From NCBI RefSeq assembly GCF_025787225.1, contig NZ_CP090958.1, forward strand, positions 2,156,550 through 2,220,549: 64,000 nucleotides of DNA, read 5' to 3'. Shown in pieces: positions 17,379 to 26,386 of the stretch (position 1 is its first letter; every line of letters starts with the position of its first letter). The stretch comes from Saxibacter everestensis. Its GTDB lineage: Bacteria; Actinomycetota; Actinomycetes; Actinomycetales; Brevibacteriaceae. Position numbers and translations under genes: made by a program. The notes below the pieces were generated by a model, which was not told where the DNA came from, ran no database searches, and saw only the letters and a list, made by a program, of their open reading frames with translations.

Positions 17379-18547
17379 CGCTTTCGCGCAATCCGTTCGG
17401 TGCGATCACCGACGTCGCCGGGATCAGGGTCGGCAACTATCAGCGGATCGGCCAGGGATGGCTGACGGGTACCACCGTGCTGCTGCCGTGCGACACATCG
17501 ATCGCGGCAATCGATGTCCGCGGCGGCGGCCCGGCAACGCACGAAACTGATGCTCTGTCTCCCAATACTCTGGTGCCTACCGCTGATGCGCTGACCCTGA
17601 CCGGCGGCAGCGCCTATGGACTCGCAGCGGTCGGTGGCGTGGCGGCGTACTGCGAGTCGGCCGGCAAGGGATATCCGGCGCTGCAGGATGGCGATCCGTC
17701 ACATGTCGTGCCGATCACTCCGGCCGCGGCGATTTTCGACCTGAATCGGGGCGGGGACTTCTCCGCCCGCCCCGATGCGGAGTTCGGCAGGCGAGCCGCC
17801 GAGGACGCGGCGAGCCATGACTCGGCCTTCGCCGGGCAGACTTCGACGTTGCGGGCGCTGCCCAGCGGAACCGTGGGCGCCGGGACGGGAGCATTTGCCG
17901 CCCGTGGCACCCTGAAGGGCGGGCTCGGCACCGCATCGGTCAGCACGCCGGACGGACGCTACACGGTCGGCGCGCTGGTAGCGGCCAATCCTGCCGGCGC
18001 CGTCACCGACGCCCAAGGCCGGCTGTATTCAGCCGGCTTCGACCCGCGGGTCGGTGTCCCTACTGAAGCTGAGCAGAAGGCATGGCGGCAGCGGTTCCCG
18101 ATCGATCTGTCAGTACCGCACGGCGGCGCGGACATCGGCGAAGGTTCAGGCGCGCTCCCCCGCGCGGCAGGCGGCCCGAAGCTGCCGGCGTCCAACACGA
18201 CGATCGCAATCGTCGCAACGAATGCCAGGCTCGGCGCCGCCCAGACCCAGCGCTTTGCCTCGTCAGCGCATGCCGGTCTTGCCCGGGCGATCAGGCCGTC
18301 GCACACCCTCGTCGACGGCGACGCTGTGTTTGGCATCGCCGCTGGCCACGAACTGCTTCCGGACGGCGATCAGGATCGCCTGTTCACCGTCATGCAGCTG
18401 TGTGCCATGGCCGCAGACGCCCTGATGCTAGCGATCACCGATGCGATTCTGGCGGCGACTGTGCCGGAAGGCGTCGTAGGTTCCGATGGCAGGCCGCTGG
18501 CCGCATACCGCGATGTCTGTCCCTCCGTGCTGGAGCAGTTGGCGTAG
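17375..18547 (+). CDS. P1/S58 family peptidase (DmpA/NylC-like Ntn hydrolase)
   Basis: This 390-residue protein has the S58 fold: NPFGAITDVAGIRVGN at the N-terminus, LTLTGGSAYGL, and the self-cleavage site before TTIAIVATNA, with Asn274-Thr275 as the likely scissile bond. Thr275 would become the N-terminal nucleophile, as in NylC; DmpA uses Ser. Family members cut N-terminal amino acids, beta-peptides or amide oligomers. It is translationally coupled to pepP. Its TAG stop lies inside the first copy of a 21-base triple repeat. Confidence 0.87.
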   Translation: MTLSRNPFGAITDVAGIRVGNYQRIGQGWLTGTTVLLPCDTSIAAIDVRGGGPATHETDALSPNTLVPTADALTLTGGSAYGLAAVGGVAAYCESAGKGYPALQDGDPSHVVPITPAAAIFDLNRGGDFSARPDAEFGRRAAEDAASHDSAFAGQTSTLRALPSGTVGAGTGAFAARGTLKGGLGTASVSTPDGRYTVGALVAANPAGAVTDAQGRLYSAGFDPRVGVPTEAEQKAWRQRFPIDLSVPHGGADIGEGSGALPRAAGGPKLPASNTTIAIVATNARLGAAQTQRFASSAHAGLARAIRPSHTLVDGDAVFGIAAGHELLPDGDQDRLFTVMQLCAMAADALMLAITDAILAATVPEGVVGSDGRPLAAYRDVCPSVLEQLA

Positions 18548-18606
18548 GAACCAGCGCGATCGGTGTAGGAACCAGCGCGATCGGTGTAGGAACCAGCGCG
18601 ATCGGT
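18544..18606. repeat. Three perfect 21-bp tandem repeats containing the stop codon
   Basis: The unit starts GTAGGAACCAGCGCGATCG and repeats three times without change (18544-18564, 18565-18585, 18586-18606). The TAG of the S58 peptidase gene is in the first copy, so each unit carries a TAG in the same frame. The array fills the space between this gene and the convergent stress-protein gene. Confidence 0.95.
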
Positions 18607-18610
18607 GAGA

Positions 18611-19117
18611 TTACTGCGCGGAGGGCATCCGCTCGATCAGGCTGCGGGCCTGCTGGGCGGCATCGGTCGCGCAGACAACCTGGTAGGACGACGCCATCAC
18701 CTGGCTTGTCGAGGTGAAGTCTCGTGAGCGCCGGGTCAGCGAAAAAGCGATAACGCCAAAGAAAATGCCGAAGCCGGCGCCGAACAGGAGGCCCGCCAGG
18801 ATGACGTTCATACCCTGCGAATCGCCGCCGAACAACGACAGCAGCAGTCCGATCAGAAGGCCGAACCATGCCCCTGAGGCAGCTCCGCTGGCAGCTGCCT
18901 TGGCATAGCTCATCTTCCCCGTCACACTCTCCACCAGCTTGAGGTCGATGCCAACGATCGACACGTGTTCAACGGTGAAGTCCTCGTCGGCGAGGTAGCT
19001 GACCACTCGTTGCGCGTCCAGATAGTTTTCGTAACTGGCAATCACCTCGCCCTTTGGCGGCGTGGGCCTGATGCCCATGGCGGATTGACGGCGACCAAAA
19101 AGCTGAGAAGGCTGCAT
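18611..19117 (-). CDS. General stress protein (YflT/Gsp17M-like) membrane protein
   Basis: This 168-residue protein has an N-terminal alpha/beta domain (VIASYENYLDAQRVVSYLAD, then EDFTVEHVSIVGIDLK) typical of the Gsp17M/YflT stress family. A Gly-rich hydrophobic hairpin of two membrane segments follows (about 75-130). It is divergent from the MgtE-N/CBS gene, the arrangement I recall near M. tuberculosis mrp. The cellular role is not defined. Confidence 0.8.
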   Translation of the reverse strand: MQPSQLFGRRQSAMGIRPTPPKGEVIASYENYLDAQRVVSYLADEDFTVEHVSIVGIDLKLVESVTGKMSYAKAAASGAASGAWFGLLIGLLLSLFGGDSQGMNVILAGLLFGAGFGIFFGVIAFSLTRRSRDFTSTSQVMASSYQVVCATDAAQQARSLIERMPSAQ

Positions 19118-19198
19118 AGCTCATTCTCGCATGTCACGCGCCGCCCGGAATGTGGGCAATGGCCACTTTCGACCCGCCTACAGGTTAGCCTTAAGAAC

Positions 19199-20482
19199 GT
19201 GAGTGGCGCATCGAAACGAGTCTTTGTAGCGCGCCTGGCCGGCACCGCAGTGTTCGACCCCTTGGGGGATCAGGTGGGCCGCGTGCGCGATGTCGTTGTC
19301 GTATTCCGGGCCACAATGCGCCAACCCCCGCGCACAGTCGGCCTCGTGGTAGAGGTGCCTGGACGTCGCAAGGTATTCGTGCCGATGACCCGGGTAATGA
19401 GCGTGGATGCCGGGCAGGTGATCACGACCGGTCTGGTTAACATGCGCCGATTTGAACAGCGGACCGCCGAGACGCTTGTGCTGGCTGAAATGCTGGACCG
19501 CCCGGTCACCCTGATCGAGGACAGCCAGCCGGCCACCATCGAGGACGTCGGCATCGCCCAGCAGCGCAACCGCGACTGGCTCGTCTCCAAGCTCTTCGTG
19601 CGCAAGGGTGGCAAGTCAGCACCGCTTGGCCGGCTGCGCCGTCGTGGCGAAACCCTGCAGGTTGATTGGCAGGACGTTGAGCACAGCTCGCTTGAGCCTG
19701 CCGAGCAGGGCGCGGCCCAACTGATCCAGGCGTACCAGGACACCAAGGCGGCGGACCTCGCCGATGCCCTGCACTCGATGGCAAGCAAGCGCCGGCTCGA
19801 GGTGGCAGACGAGCTGGACAACGAACGGCTCGCCGATGTGCTGGAAGAGCTTCCACTCGATGATCAGATTGAGATTTTGTCGTCGCTGCCGACGGAACGC
19901 GCGGCCGACGTCCTCGAAGCGATGGATCCGGACGACGCAGCCGACCTGCTCGGCGACCTGCCTGACGCACAGGCGGAACAGCTACTCGGCCTGATGGAGC
20001 CGGAGGACGCGAAGGATGTCCGTACCCTGCTCGCCTACGATGACGACACCGCCGGCGGCCTGATGACCACGGAGCCGGTGATCCTGCCGCCCGAGGCGAC
20101 GATTGCCGAGGCGCTGGCGCATGTGCGGCGCGAGGAGCTGCCGCCTACTCTTGCCTCGGCTGTGTTCATCTGCCGCCCGCCGCTCGAGCCGCCGACCGGC
20201 AAGTTCCTCGGCCTGGTGCACCTGCAGGAAATGCTGCGCCATCCGCCGCACGAGGCCGTCGGAGGCCTGATCGACGCCGAGGTCGAGCCGCTGCCTGCCG
20301 ATGCACACATTTCTGCGGTCACCCGCCTGCTCGCGGCGTACGACCTCGTCTCCGTTCCGGTGACCGACGACGGCGATCATCTGGTCGGCGTGGTCACGGT
20401 GGACGACGTTCTTGACCAGATGTTGCCCGACGATTGGCGGGCCAACGACGATCAGCATGACTTTGGAGGTGGCCATGGCTGA
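19199..20482 (+). CDS. MgtE N-domain and CBS-domain protein (no transporter domain)
   Basis: From the GTG at 19199 the protein has about 427 residues. It has a PRC-barrel-like N-terminal region (AGTAVFDPLGDQVGRVRDVV), then the MgtE intracellular superhelical domain (ELPLDDQIEILSSLP, ERAADVLEAMDPDDAADLLG), then a CBS pair ending VTDDGDHLVGVVTVDDVLD. The MgtE membrane channel domain is absent, so it is a soluble Mg- or nucleotide-sensing regulator, not a transporter. The next gene, a DUF1003 membrane protein, starts 8 bases before this one stops, suggesting a two-part complex. Confidence 0.88.
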   Translation: MSGASKRVFVARLAGTAVFDPLGDQVGRVRDVVVVFRATMRQPPRTVGLVVEVPGRRKVFVPMTRVMSVDAGQVITTGLVNMRRFEQRTAETLVLAEMLDRPVTLIEDSQPATIEDVGIAQQRNRDWLVSKLFVRKGGKSAPLGRLRRRGETLQVDWQDVEHSSLEPAEQGAAQLIQAYQDTKAADLADALHSMASKRRLEVADELDNERLADVLEELPLDDQIEILSSLPTERAADVLEAMDPDDAADLLGDLPDAQAEQLLGLMEPEDAKDVRTLLAYDDDTAGGLMTTEPVILPPEATIAEALAHVRREELPPTLASAVFICRPPLEPPTGKFLGLVHLQEMLRHPPHEAVGGLIDAEVEPLPADAHISAVTRLLAAYDLVSVPVTDDGDHLVGVVTVDDVLDQMLPDDWRANDDQHDFGGGHG

Positions 20483-20999
20483 GAAGCGCAAACCTGCTTC
20501 ACAGGGACTCGACACACCCAGAATCGCCAAACGACGGCTGATTCCGAAGATCGGCGTCAGTCAGGAAAGCTTCGGCCGGGCATCTGAAGGGTTTGCCCGG
20601 TTCATGGGCACACCGACATTCCTGGTCTACATGACGTTGTTCTGTGCGATCTGGCTTGCCTGGAACTCGCTGGCTCCGGCGGAACTGCAGTTCGACCCCA
20701 AGGCGCTGAACTTCACCCTGCTCACTCTGATCCTGTCCCTGCAGGCGTCCTACGCGGCTCCCCTGATCCTGCTGGCGGAGAACCGCAGTGCCGATCGGGA
20801 CAGGGTCTCGGTCGAAAGCGACCGGCAGCGCGCGGAACGGAATCTCGCCGACACCGAATTCCTGACCCGTGAGGTCGCCTCGCTGCGTATCGCAATGCGG
20901 GATATAGCGACCCGCGACTTCATGCGCTCCGAATTGCGTTCACTGCTCGAAGAGCTCGAAGCCACCCGCGAACACGAGAAGCCTAAACCGGACCATTAG
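20475..20999 (+). CDS. DUF1003 membrane protein
   Basis: This 174-residue protein starts at the ATG at 20475 behind GGAGGT (20465-20470), overlapping the previous stop. Two membrane segments (about 50-70 and 82-100; MTLFCAIWLAWNSLAP and LILSLQASYAAPLILLAENR) are followed by a charged coiled-coil C-terminus. This is the DUF1003 architecture, usually coupled with MgtE-N/CBS proteins. Function unknown. Confidence 0.88.
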   Translation: MAEKRKPASQGLDTPRIAKRRLIPKIGVSQESFGRASEGFARFMGTPTFLVYMTLFCAIWLAWNSLAPAELQFDPKALNFTLLTLILSLQASYAAPLILLAENRSADRDRVSVESDRQRAERNLADTEFLTREVASLRIAMRDIATRDFMRSELRSLLEELEATREHEKPKPDH

Positions 21000-21024
21000 G
21001 CGTCCACCGCAGGTTCGGCGGGAC

Positions 21025-21066
21025 CCGCACCCGCGTTAGGCGACGCCGCACCTGCGTTAGCTTGTG
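21025..21066. repeat. Two imperfect 21-bp repeats carrying GCGTTAG
   Basis: Copies at 21025-21045 and 21046-21066 share CCGCACCNGCGTTAG, then diverge. They lie between the DUF1003 stop (itself ATTAGGCG) and mrp, with the same 21-base period as the array at 18544-18606. Confidence 0.8.
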
Positions 21067-21093
21067 GACGGCGGACCGCATACGATCGAAGGT

Positions 21094-22221
21094 ATGCCGC
21101 AGCCAGACCTTGAGCGCATTCGAACCGCGCTCGCAACAGTCAACGATCCGGAGATTCGACGTCCGATAACCGAACTGGAAATGGTCGAATCCGTTGATAT
21201 CGCCGATGACGGAGCTGTGACCGTAACCGTTCTGCTGACCGTGGCGGGCTGCCCGCTCAAGGATACGATCACTCGCGAGGTGACCGAAGCGGTCGGCAAG
21301 GTGGCCGGCGTCAGTTCGGTGAACGTCACGTTGGGCGTCATGTCGCCCGAGCAGCGTGACGAGTTGAAGACCAAGCTTCGCGGCGGCGGTGCCCAACGGG
21401 AGATTCCGTTCGCGAAGCCCGGATCGCTCACGCGTGTTTTCGCCATCGCCTCGGGAAAGGGCGGAGTCGGAAAGTCCTCCGTGACCGCCAACCTCGCTGC
21501 ATCGATGGCCGCCGACGGCCTCAGCGTCGGCGTGATCGATGCCGATATCTACGGCTTCTCCATCCCATCGATGCTCGGCGTCACGCGCGCGCCGACCCGG
21601 GTGGACGATATGATCCTGCCGACTCTCGCCCACGGCGTGAAGGTTATCTCGATCGGGATGTTCGTGCCGAGCAACCAGCCCGTTGTCTGGCGCGGCCCGA
21701 TGCTGCACCGCGCGCTGCAGCAGTTCCTCACGGACGTGTTCTGGGGCGACCTCGATGTACTGCTGCTCGATCTGCCCCCGGGTACCGGCGACATCGCCAT
21801 CTCGGTTGCGCAGCTGTTGCCAGCGGCGGAACTTCTCGTCGTCACCACACCACAGGGCGCCGCGGCGGATGTCGCGGAGCGCGCCGGCGCGATGGCAGTC
21901 CAGACGCATCAGAAACTGGTCGGCGTGATCGAGAACATGTCCTGGATGGAAATGCCGGACGGTTCGCGGGTCGAGGTGTTCGGCGCCGGCGGAGGTCAGA
22001 CAGTATCGGTCAACCTGACCCGGACAATCGGCGCCCAGGTTCCGCTGCTCGGACAGATTCCGCTGGACATGACTGTGCGGGAAGGGTCGGATTCGGGCCA
22101 GCCAGCTGTATTGTCCGCGCCGGACTCGCCTGGTGCGGTCGCTCTTCGGTCGGTGGCGAAGCAACTGGGTAGGCGTACCCGCGGTCTGGCCGGCCGCTCA
22201 CTGGGGCTCACCCCGGCCTGA
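21094..22221 (+). CDS. mrp: Mrp/ApbC/NBP35-type Fe-S cluster carrier ATPase
   Basis: From the ATG at 21094 the protein has 375 residues: an N-terminal MIP18/DUF59 domain (to about 95, with GCPLKDTI), then a ParA/MinD-type ATPase with deviant Walker A SGKGGVGKSS, VIDADIYGFS and LDLPPGTGD. It carries Fe-S clusters to target apoproteins. A GTG at 21064 would add 10 residues. Context with tatB, anti-sigma factor and sigE matches the mycobacterial mrp region. Confidence 0.92.
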   Translation: MPQPDLERIRTALATVNDPEIRRPITELEMVESVDIADDGAVTVTVLLTVAGCPLKDTITREVTEAVGKVAGVSSVNVTLGVMSPEQRDELKTKLRGGGAQREIPFAKPGSLTRVFAIASGKGGVGKSSVTANLAASMAADGLSVGVIDADIYGFSIPSMLGVTRAPTRVDDMILPTLAHGVKVISIGMFVPSNQPVVWRGPMLHRALQQFLTDVFWGDLDVLLLDLPPGTGDIAISVAQLLPAAELLVVTTPQGAAADVAERAGAMAVQTHQKLVGVIENMSWMEMPDGSRVEVFGAGGGQTVSVNLTRTIGAQVPLLGQIPLDMTVREGSDSGQPAVLSAPDSPGAVALRSVAKQLGRRTRGLAGRSLGLTPA

Positions 22222-22329
22222 CGTTCGTGGATTTGTCGTCTGCGGCTGGGTTCACTCGTGGGTTTGGAAGCGAGACGTCGGAAATAACTGAAGTTTCGGC
22301 TACAAAGCCACGACTGACTTGGCTAGCAC

Positions 22330-22875
22330 TCAGGTCGCCTCTGCGTCGAACGGCGCTGGCTGCCCGGCCTCGCGTCGGCTGGCCTGCTCAGCGGCTCGCT
22401 GCGGTGCGGTGAGCCTGGTCGGGGCCTTCTCGGCTGCGGCATCGGTCGAGGCGCTCCCGGACCCACTGGTGGCGGCCCCGGGAGCAGTGCTCGCGGCAGC
22501 TGATCCCGCTGCGCTCGCGGCAGCTGATCCCGTGGCGCCGGCGGCGGTTGAGCCCGTTGCGGCGGACTTGTTCGTCGGCTTGGCCGAGTCGTCAGAATCC
22601 AGGGCTGTTTTCAGTGAGTCGGTTTCTTCCTGCAGTGCCTCACGAACGATCCGGCGAGGGTCGTACTGCCGCGGATCCAGCTTCTTCCAGTCGACGTCAT
22701 CGAAGTCTTCGCCTAGATCCTCTTTGACCTGAGCCTTCGCGCCCTCAGCCATCCGTTTGAGTTGGCGGACCAGGTTCTTCAGCTTCTCCGCGTACTCCGG
22801 GAGGCGATGCGGCCCGATAACGACCAGGGCGATCACTATGAGGACGATCATCTCCCCGCCGTTGATTCCAAACAC
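22330..22875 (-). CDS. tatB: Sec-independent translocase component TatB
   Basis: From the GTG at 22875 the protein begins VFGINGGEMIVLIVIALVVI, the TatB amphipathic/transmembrane start with the conserved Glu and GPHRLPEYAEKL hinge. It has 181 residues; the C-terminal third is a low-complexity Ala/Ser/Gly/Thr linker with an 8-residue DNA-level duplication (20-base copies at 22489-22508 and 22513-22532). TatB recognises twin-arginine substrates with TatC. It lies 10 bases after the anti-sigma gene. htrA, found between these two genes in mycobacteria, is absent. Confidence 0.88.
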   Translation of the reverse strand: MFGINGGEMIVLIVIALVVIGPHRLPEYAEKLKNLVRQLKRMAEGAKAQVKEDLGEDFDDVDWKKLDPRQYDPRRIVREALQEETDSLKTALDSDDSAKPTNKSAATGSTAAGATGSAAASAAGSAAASTAPGAATSGSGSASTDAAAEKAPTRLTAPQRAAEQASRREAGQPAPFDAEAT

Positions 22876-22885
22876 GAATAGAAGC

Positions 22886-23218
22886 TTACAAGCTTTGTTC
22901 GCCGGGCGTAGTTGGACTCTCGGGATACTGCCCCAGACGTGCCGATCCGGAACCAAGTGGTATCGAGGAACCGAGCAGCGGGCTGTGCTCGTCAAGCGGG
23001 CCCATCGCCGCGGCAAGCGACATCAGCCGGTGCGCCAGATCGCCCGGCGGCGTCGGGGGTTCCAACAGCCGTAACCGTGAACGCACATTACGCAGCAGCA
23101 CGAGTTCGTGCTGGCAGCGCGAACAGGTATAGAGGTGCTTTTCCACGCGCTGCTGTGAGCCGGCAGGCAGTTCCCCGTCGGCGACAGCTGTAAGCGTGGC
23201 CTGACTCAGATGTGTCAC
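22886..23218 (-). CDS. rseA: Zinc-associated anti-sigma factor (RseA-like)
   Basis: This 110-residue soluble protein carries His28-x3-Cys32-x2-Cys35 in [14 protein letters not shown], the ZAS signature. It overlaps sigE by 4 bases, so it is almost surely the SigE anti-sigma factor, releasing SigE on redox or envelope stress. There is no membrane segment, as in mycobacterial RseA. Confidence 0.85.
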   Translation of the reverse strand: MTHLSQATLTAVADGELPAGSQQRVEKHLYTCSRCQHELVLLRNVRSRLRLLEPPTPPGDLAHRLMSLAAAMGPLDEHSPLLGSSIPLGSGSARLGQYPESPTTPGEQSL

Positions 23219-23850
23219 GTTGCTTGTCCGGCAGCCTTGAGTCCGAAGTACGGCGACGATGTGGGTGCGCGATCGGCCAGGGACTCACGCAGCAGTGCCC
23301 GGCCCCGGTGGATGCGGGAGCGCACGGTGCCAAGTTTGACGCCGAGCGTTTCCGCGACTTCGTCATACGTCATACCCTCAACATCGCACAAAACCACAGC
23401 GGCGCGGAAGTCCGGCGGTAGCGCGGCGAGGGCATCCTGGATGTCGTAATCCAGATTGCGGTGTTCGAAGGTACGCTCTGGCCCCGGCTCGCGTCCGGGG
23501 AGCTTGTCGTTGGCGTCTTCGGCGAGCGCATCGAAGCGGATACGCTGCCGGCGCCGCGCGCCGTCGAGAAACAGGTTCGTGGTGATCCGGTGCAGCCAGC
23601 CCTCGAAGGTGCCGGGGGTGTATTTCGACAGCGACTTGAACACCCGCACGAATACCTCTTGCGTGAGGTCTTCGGCATCCTGCCGGTTACCGGTCAGCCG
23701 GTAAGCCAGCCGGTATACCCGGGAAGAATGGTCGGTGACGATCTGTTCCCAGCTGGGCGGCGTCCAGGTGGCCAGCGGAGACTCCACGCCGTCGGACGTC
23801 ACGGTCACGTCCTCGTGGGATGAGGCCGGCTGATTCGTCGTGATGGTCAT
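23215..23850 (-). CDS. sigE: ECF RNA polymerase sigma factor SigE
   Basis: This 211-residue ECF factor has region 2 ([20 protein letters not shown], then VFVRVF) and region 4 ([20 protein letters not shown], then [20 protein letters not shown]). It directs envelope and heat stress transcription in actinobacteria. AGGAG lies 13 bases before the ATG. The operon sigE, rseA, tatB follows. A GGGGAAC element sits about 80 bases upstream, but its spacing to a CGTC element looks too short to call an autoregulated ECF promoter. Confidence 0.9.
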   Translation of the reverse strand: MTITTNQPASSHEDVTVTSDGVESPLATWTPPSWEQIVTDHSSRVYRLAYRLTGNRQDAEDLTQEVFVRVFKSLSKYTPGTFEGWLHRITTNLFLDGARRRQRIRFDALAEDANDKLPGREPGPERTFEHRNLDYDIQDALAALPPDFRAAVVLCDVEGMTYDEVAETLGVKLGTVRSRIHRGRALLRESLADRAPTSSPYFGLKAAGQAT

Positions 23851-24053
23851 GGTCTGTGTTCTCCTACCTGGACGGAGGCGGATCGAGGGATTGCGCTTGC
23901 TTCTTTAGACGTTATCTATTGTTGTTCCCCGTCCTGTGAGGTCTCTGAGCAACAGCCTTACGATTACCCACAAGCCTGTGACCGCCAGGTTTCGGGCAGT
24001 CGCGACCGTCTCCGTTTAGGCTGGTGTCTGACGACTCGACATTAAGGGGCACG

Positions 24054-24734
24054 ATGAGCGCCGGAAACACAGCAGGAACGTACGGTGGTGCATCGAATCG
24101 GCCGGCGCAGAACCTTGCCAACACGAAGGTGTACGCGGAGGGTTTCCACACCGACGACGAGGTGCTTGACGCAGCGCGCTCAGTCGCCACCCAGCTTGGC
24201 GTTGTCCCGATCAGCCCCGGCGTGGGTCATCTGCTTCAGGTGCTGACTGCCGCGGCCGAGGTGCACAGCGCCGTCGAGGTCGGCACCGGCACGGGGGTGG
24301 CCGGCGTGTCGATCTTCCGGGGCATGGGCCAGGACGGAATTCTGACCACCATGGACGTCGAACCCGAGAGGCAGCGGGTGGCTCGAGAGATCTTTCGGGC
24401 CGAAGGCATAACTGCCCACCGGGTCCGGTCGATCACCGGACGCGCAGAGGACGTGCTGCCCAGGCTGGCCGATGCCTCGTATGACCTGGTTTTCATCGAC
24501 ATCCCGCCGACCAGCCTGGCGGCGTCCGTTCCGCATGCGATCCGCATTCTGCGCAAGGGCGGGGTCCTGGCGATGCACCAGGTGTTCCAGCACGGTGCGG
24601 TCGCCGATCCCAGCAACCGGGAACCCGGAGTGCAGGACGTGCGAAGGGTTCTACGGATGCTGAAGAATCATGAGCACCTGCTGAGCGCGCTGGTTCCGAT
24701 CGGTGACGGACTGTTTACAGCGGTGAAGCGCTAG
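24054..24734 (+). CDS. Class I SAM-dependent O-methyltransferase
   Basis: From the ATG at 24054 (AAGGGG just upstream) the protein has 226 residues of the catechol/caffeoyl-CoA O-methyltransferase fold: AVEVGTGTGVAGVSIFRGM as SAM motif I, TMDVEPERQRVAREIF, then DLVFIDIPP in place of the usual FIDADK. The metal/substrate loop Asp-Ala-Asp is therefore altered. It is divergent from sigE, as Rv1220c is in M. tuberculosis. Substrate unknown. Confidence 0.85.
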   Translation: MSAGNTAGTYGGASNRPAQNLANTKVYAEGFHTDDEVLDAARSVATQLGVVPISPGVGHLLQVLTAAAEVHSAVEVGTGTGVAGVSIFRGMGQDGILTTMDVEPERQRVAREIFRAEGITAHRVRSITGRAEDVLPRLADASYDLVFIDIPPTSLAASVPHAIRILRKGGVLAMHQVFQHGAVADPSNREPGVQDVRRVLRMLKNHEHLLSALVPIGDGLFTAVKR

Positions 24735-24780
24735 CCGCTGCCAGGCAGAGAAGCGTTAGTGCCCGGCAGTGCAGCGCTAG
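24726..24780. repeat. Degenerate repeats of the gene end, AGCGYTAG x3
   Basis: AAGCGCTAG at the O-methyltransferase stop (24726-24734) recurs as AAGCGTTAG (24751-24759) and CAGCGCTAG (24772-24780), interleaved with related CCAGGCAG, CCCGGCAG and GCTGCCAG strings. The spacing is 25 and 21 bases. Confidence 0.65.
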
Positions 24781-24884
24781 GCTGCCAGCCGCCCACCAGC
24801 CAGGCAGGTGTCGCTTGCCCAGGCATGGCAGGTTACGGCAGGCAGATTCAGGTCAACAGGCTCAGAACGCTGCGGCATTGAGAG

Positions 24885-25052
24885 CTAGGGGACGACTGGA
24901 GCCAGCGCCTCATAGAGATTCCGGGCTTCCTCAGCGTTCAGTTCAACGACGAGCCTGCCGCCACCTTCCAGGGGCACCCGCATTACGAAACCGCGACCCT
25001 CTTTGGTGACCTCAAGTGGTCCGTCGCCCGTCCTCGGCTTCATAGCCGCCAT
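24885..25052 (-). CDS. DUF3117 small conserved protein
   Basis: This 55-residue protein starts MAAMKPRTGDGPLEVTKEGR, with GGAGAGG 7 bases before the ATG. It is the DUF3117 family, with GRLVVELNAEEARNLYEAL at the end, a near-universal small actinobacterial protein next to a DivIVA-like gene and folP2 (Rv1211 region). An upstream in-frame extension to 25217 is without homology. Function unknown. Confidence 0.88.
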   Translation of the reverse strand: MAAMKPRTGDGPLEVTKEGRGFVMRVPLEGGGRLVVELNAEEARNLYEALAPVVP

Positions 25053-25213
25053 GCGGTTTCCTCTCCTTAGGTTGAGCAGCAGCCCAAACTGTCCCGATCG
25101 TCTCCGCGGCGCAGAAGCACCAGCCGCGTCGCGTGTATTGATTCCATTATCCCCTATGAAGGTGAGCGGCATCACCACCGGCTCGGGTGAGCCTCGCTTT
25201 TTCGCCCACCCGA

Positions 25214-26386
25214 TCACGGTGGATAATCACTCGGCGGAGTGAATTGCCACAACCAGGCGATCCAGATCACCTGCAGGAGCAGGTATCCCACCAGAACCGC
25301 GCCCCGATAGGCCCTGGATTGTGGAGCGGCCAGCGCAAGCGCCAGCGGAAAGAGCGGCAGTACCATCCGGAACGTCGAAGTATGCGGACTGAACACCATC
25401 AGCAGGTAGAACCCGTAGCCGAAGCACCAAGCTTGAAGGTCGGCGCCCATCGTCTTTCCCGCCGGGGAGAGTATTGCGGCAATCATTGCGCCGACCACTG
25501 CTAGCACCAGAACTGGTCCCCACACCGGCCCGGCCAGAAACTCCCCCATCCGGAACCAGCCGGAGAACCAGCTGATTTCTCCTCCGCTCCACGCCGCTTC
25601 GGTGTCGGTGTAGGCGGTTATCGAACCTGTCACCTGCCACGCCGCGATCGGGAACGCCAGCGCGGCGGCACATGCCAGAACGCCGAGACTCCAGCTCGCA
25701 ACGACCTCCGGCAGCCGGTACGGATCGCTCCGCCGCTGGACGATCCGGAGGATCAAATGGATCAGCATGAAGAACGCGAACGGAACTCCGATCGGCCTTG
25801 CCAGCGCTAGCAGGAACACAACAGGGATCGCCAGCCAGTATCGGCGGCGGGCAACCAGCAGCAGCGCCGAGGCCAGCAGGAGGATGGTCAACGATTCCGC
25901 ATAGCCGGTCTGAAAGATCGCCGCCGTTGGAAAGGTGGCGAAGAAGAGCACTCCGGCGAGCGCAGTGGCGGGATTGGTCCGACGGGCGAACAACCGGTAG
26001 ATCACGATCGCTGCTGCCGCACCGGCGAGCAGGCTGACGGTAGGGGCGAGCACCTGCCAGCCGAGTCCGGTGGCCGCGTCGAGCAGCCGAACCAGCACGG
26101 GATACAACGGATAGAAGGCCCAGGGGTTCTGGGCGACATTGCCATTGCCGTCGTCCGGCAGCCGGCTCGGGTATCCCTCGGCGAATATAGTCCGGTACCA
26201 GTCGCTATCCCAGGCGCCGACGAATTCCAGGTACGAAGGCTGCGCTGGTCCCCACGGGCTCTCCACCTGGAACCGCGCGACAGCACAGAATGTCAGATAG
26301 CTGAGCAGCCGGGCGATCGCGTAGACGCCAAGGACCGCAGCCCACCACGGCAGCCTCCGAAGCAGATCGACAACCCGGTGAATCAC
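25214..26386 (-). CDS. Multi-pass membrane glycosyltransferase (PIG-V/mannosyltransferase-like)
   Basis: This 390-residue protein has about ten membrane segments and an early external loop with FVGAWDSDWYRTIFAEGYP. An Asp motif after the first membrane segment is typical of GT-C polyprenyl-phosphate-dependent mannosyltransferases, and NPWAFYPLYPVL resembles PIG-V/PIG-M homologues. A role in lipoglycan or glycolipid mannosylation is plausible. It overlaps the DivIVA-like gene by 4 bases. Confidence 0.72.
   Translation of the reverse strand: MIHRVVDLLRRLPWWAAVLGVYAIARLLSYLTFCAVARFQVESPWGPAQPSYLEFVGAWDSDWYRTIFAEGYPSRLPDDGNGNVAQNPWAFYPLYPVLVRLLDAATGLGWQVLAPTVSLLAGAAAAIVIYRLFARRTNPATALAGVLFFATFPTAAIFQTGYAESLTILLLASALLLVARRRYWLAIPVVFLLALARPIGVPFAFFMLIHLILRIVQRRSDPYRLPEVVASWSLGVLACAAALAFPIAAWQVTGSITAYTDTEAAWSGGEISWFSGWFRMGEFLAGPVWGPVLVLAVVGAMIAAILSPAGKTMGADLQAWCFGYGFYLLMVFSPHTSTFRMVLPLFPLALALAAPQSRAYRGAVLVGYLLLQVIWIAWLWQFTPPSDYPP

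Noticed and set aside
18544-18606. Triple 21-mer as a CRISPR or transcription terminator
   Set aside because: No spacers between copies and the unit has no strong stem-loop; reported as a tandem repeat only.
23851-24053. SigE autoregulated ECF promoter upstream of sigE
   Set aside because: GGGGAAC is present on the minus strand, but the nearest CGTC is only 12 bases away, shorter than expected for ECF promoters.
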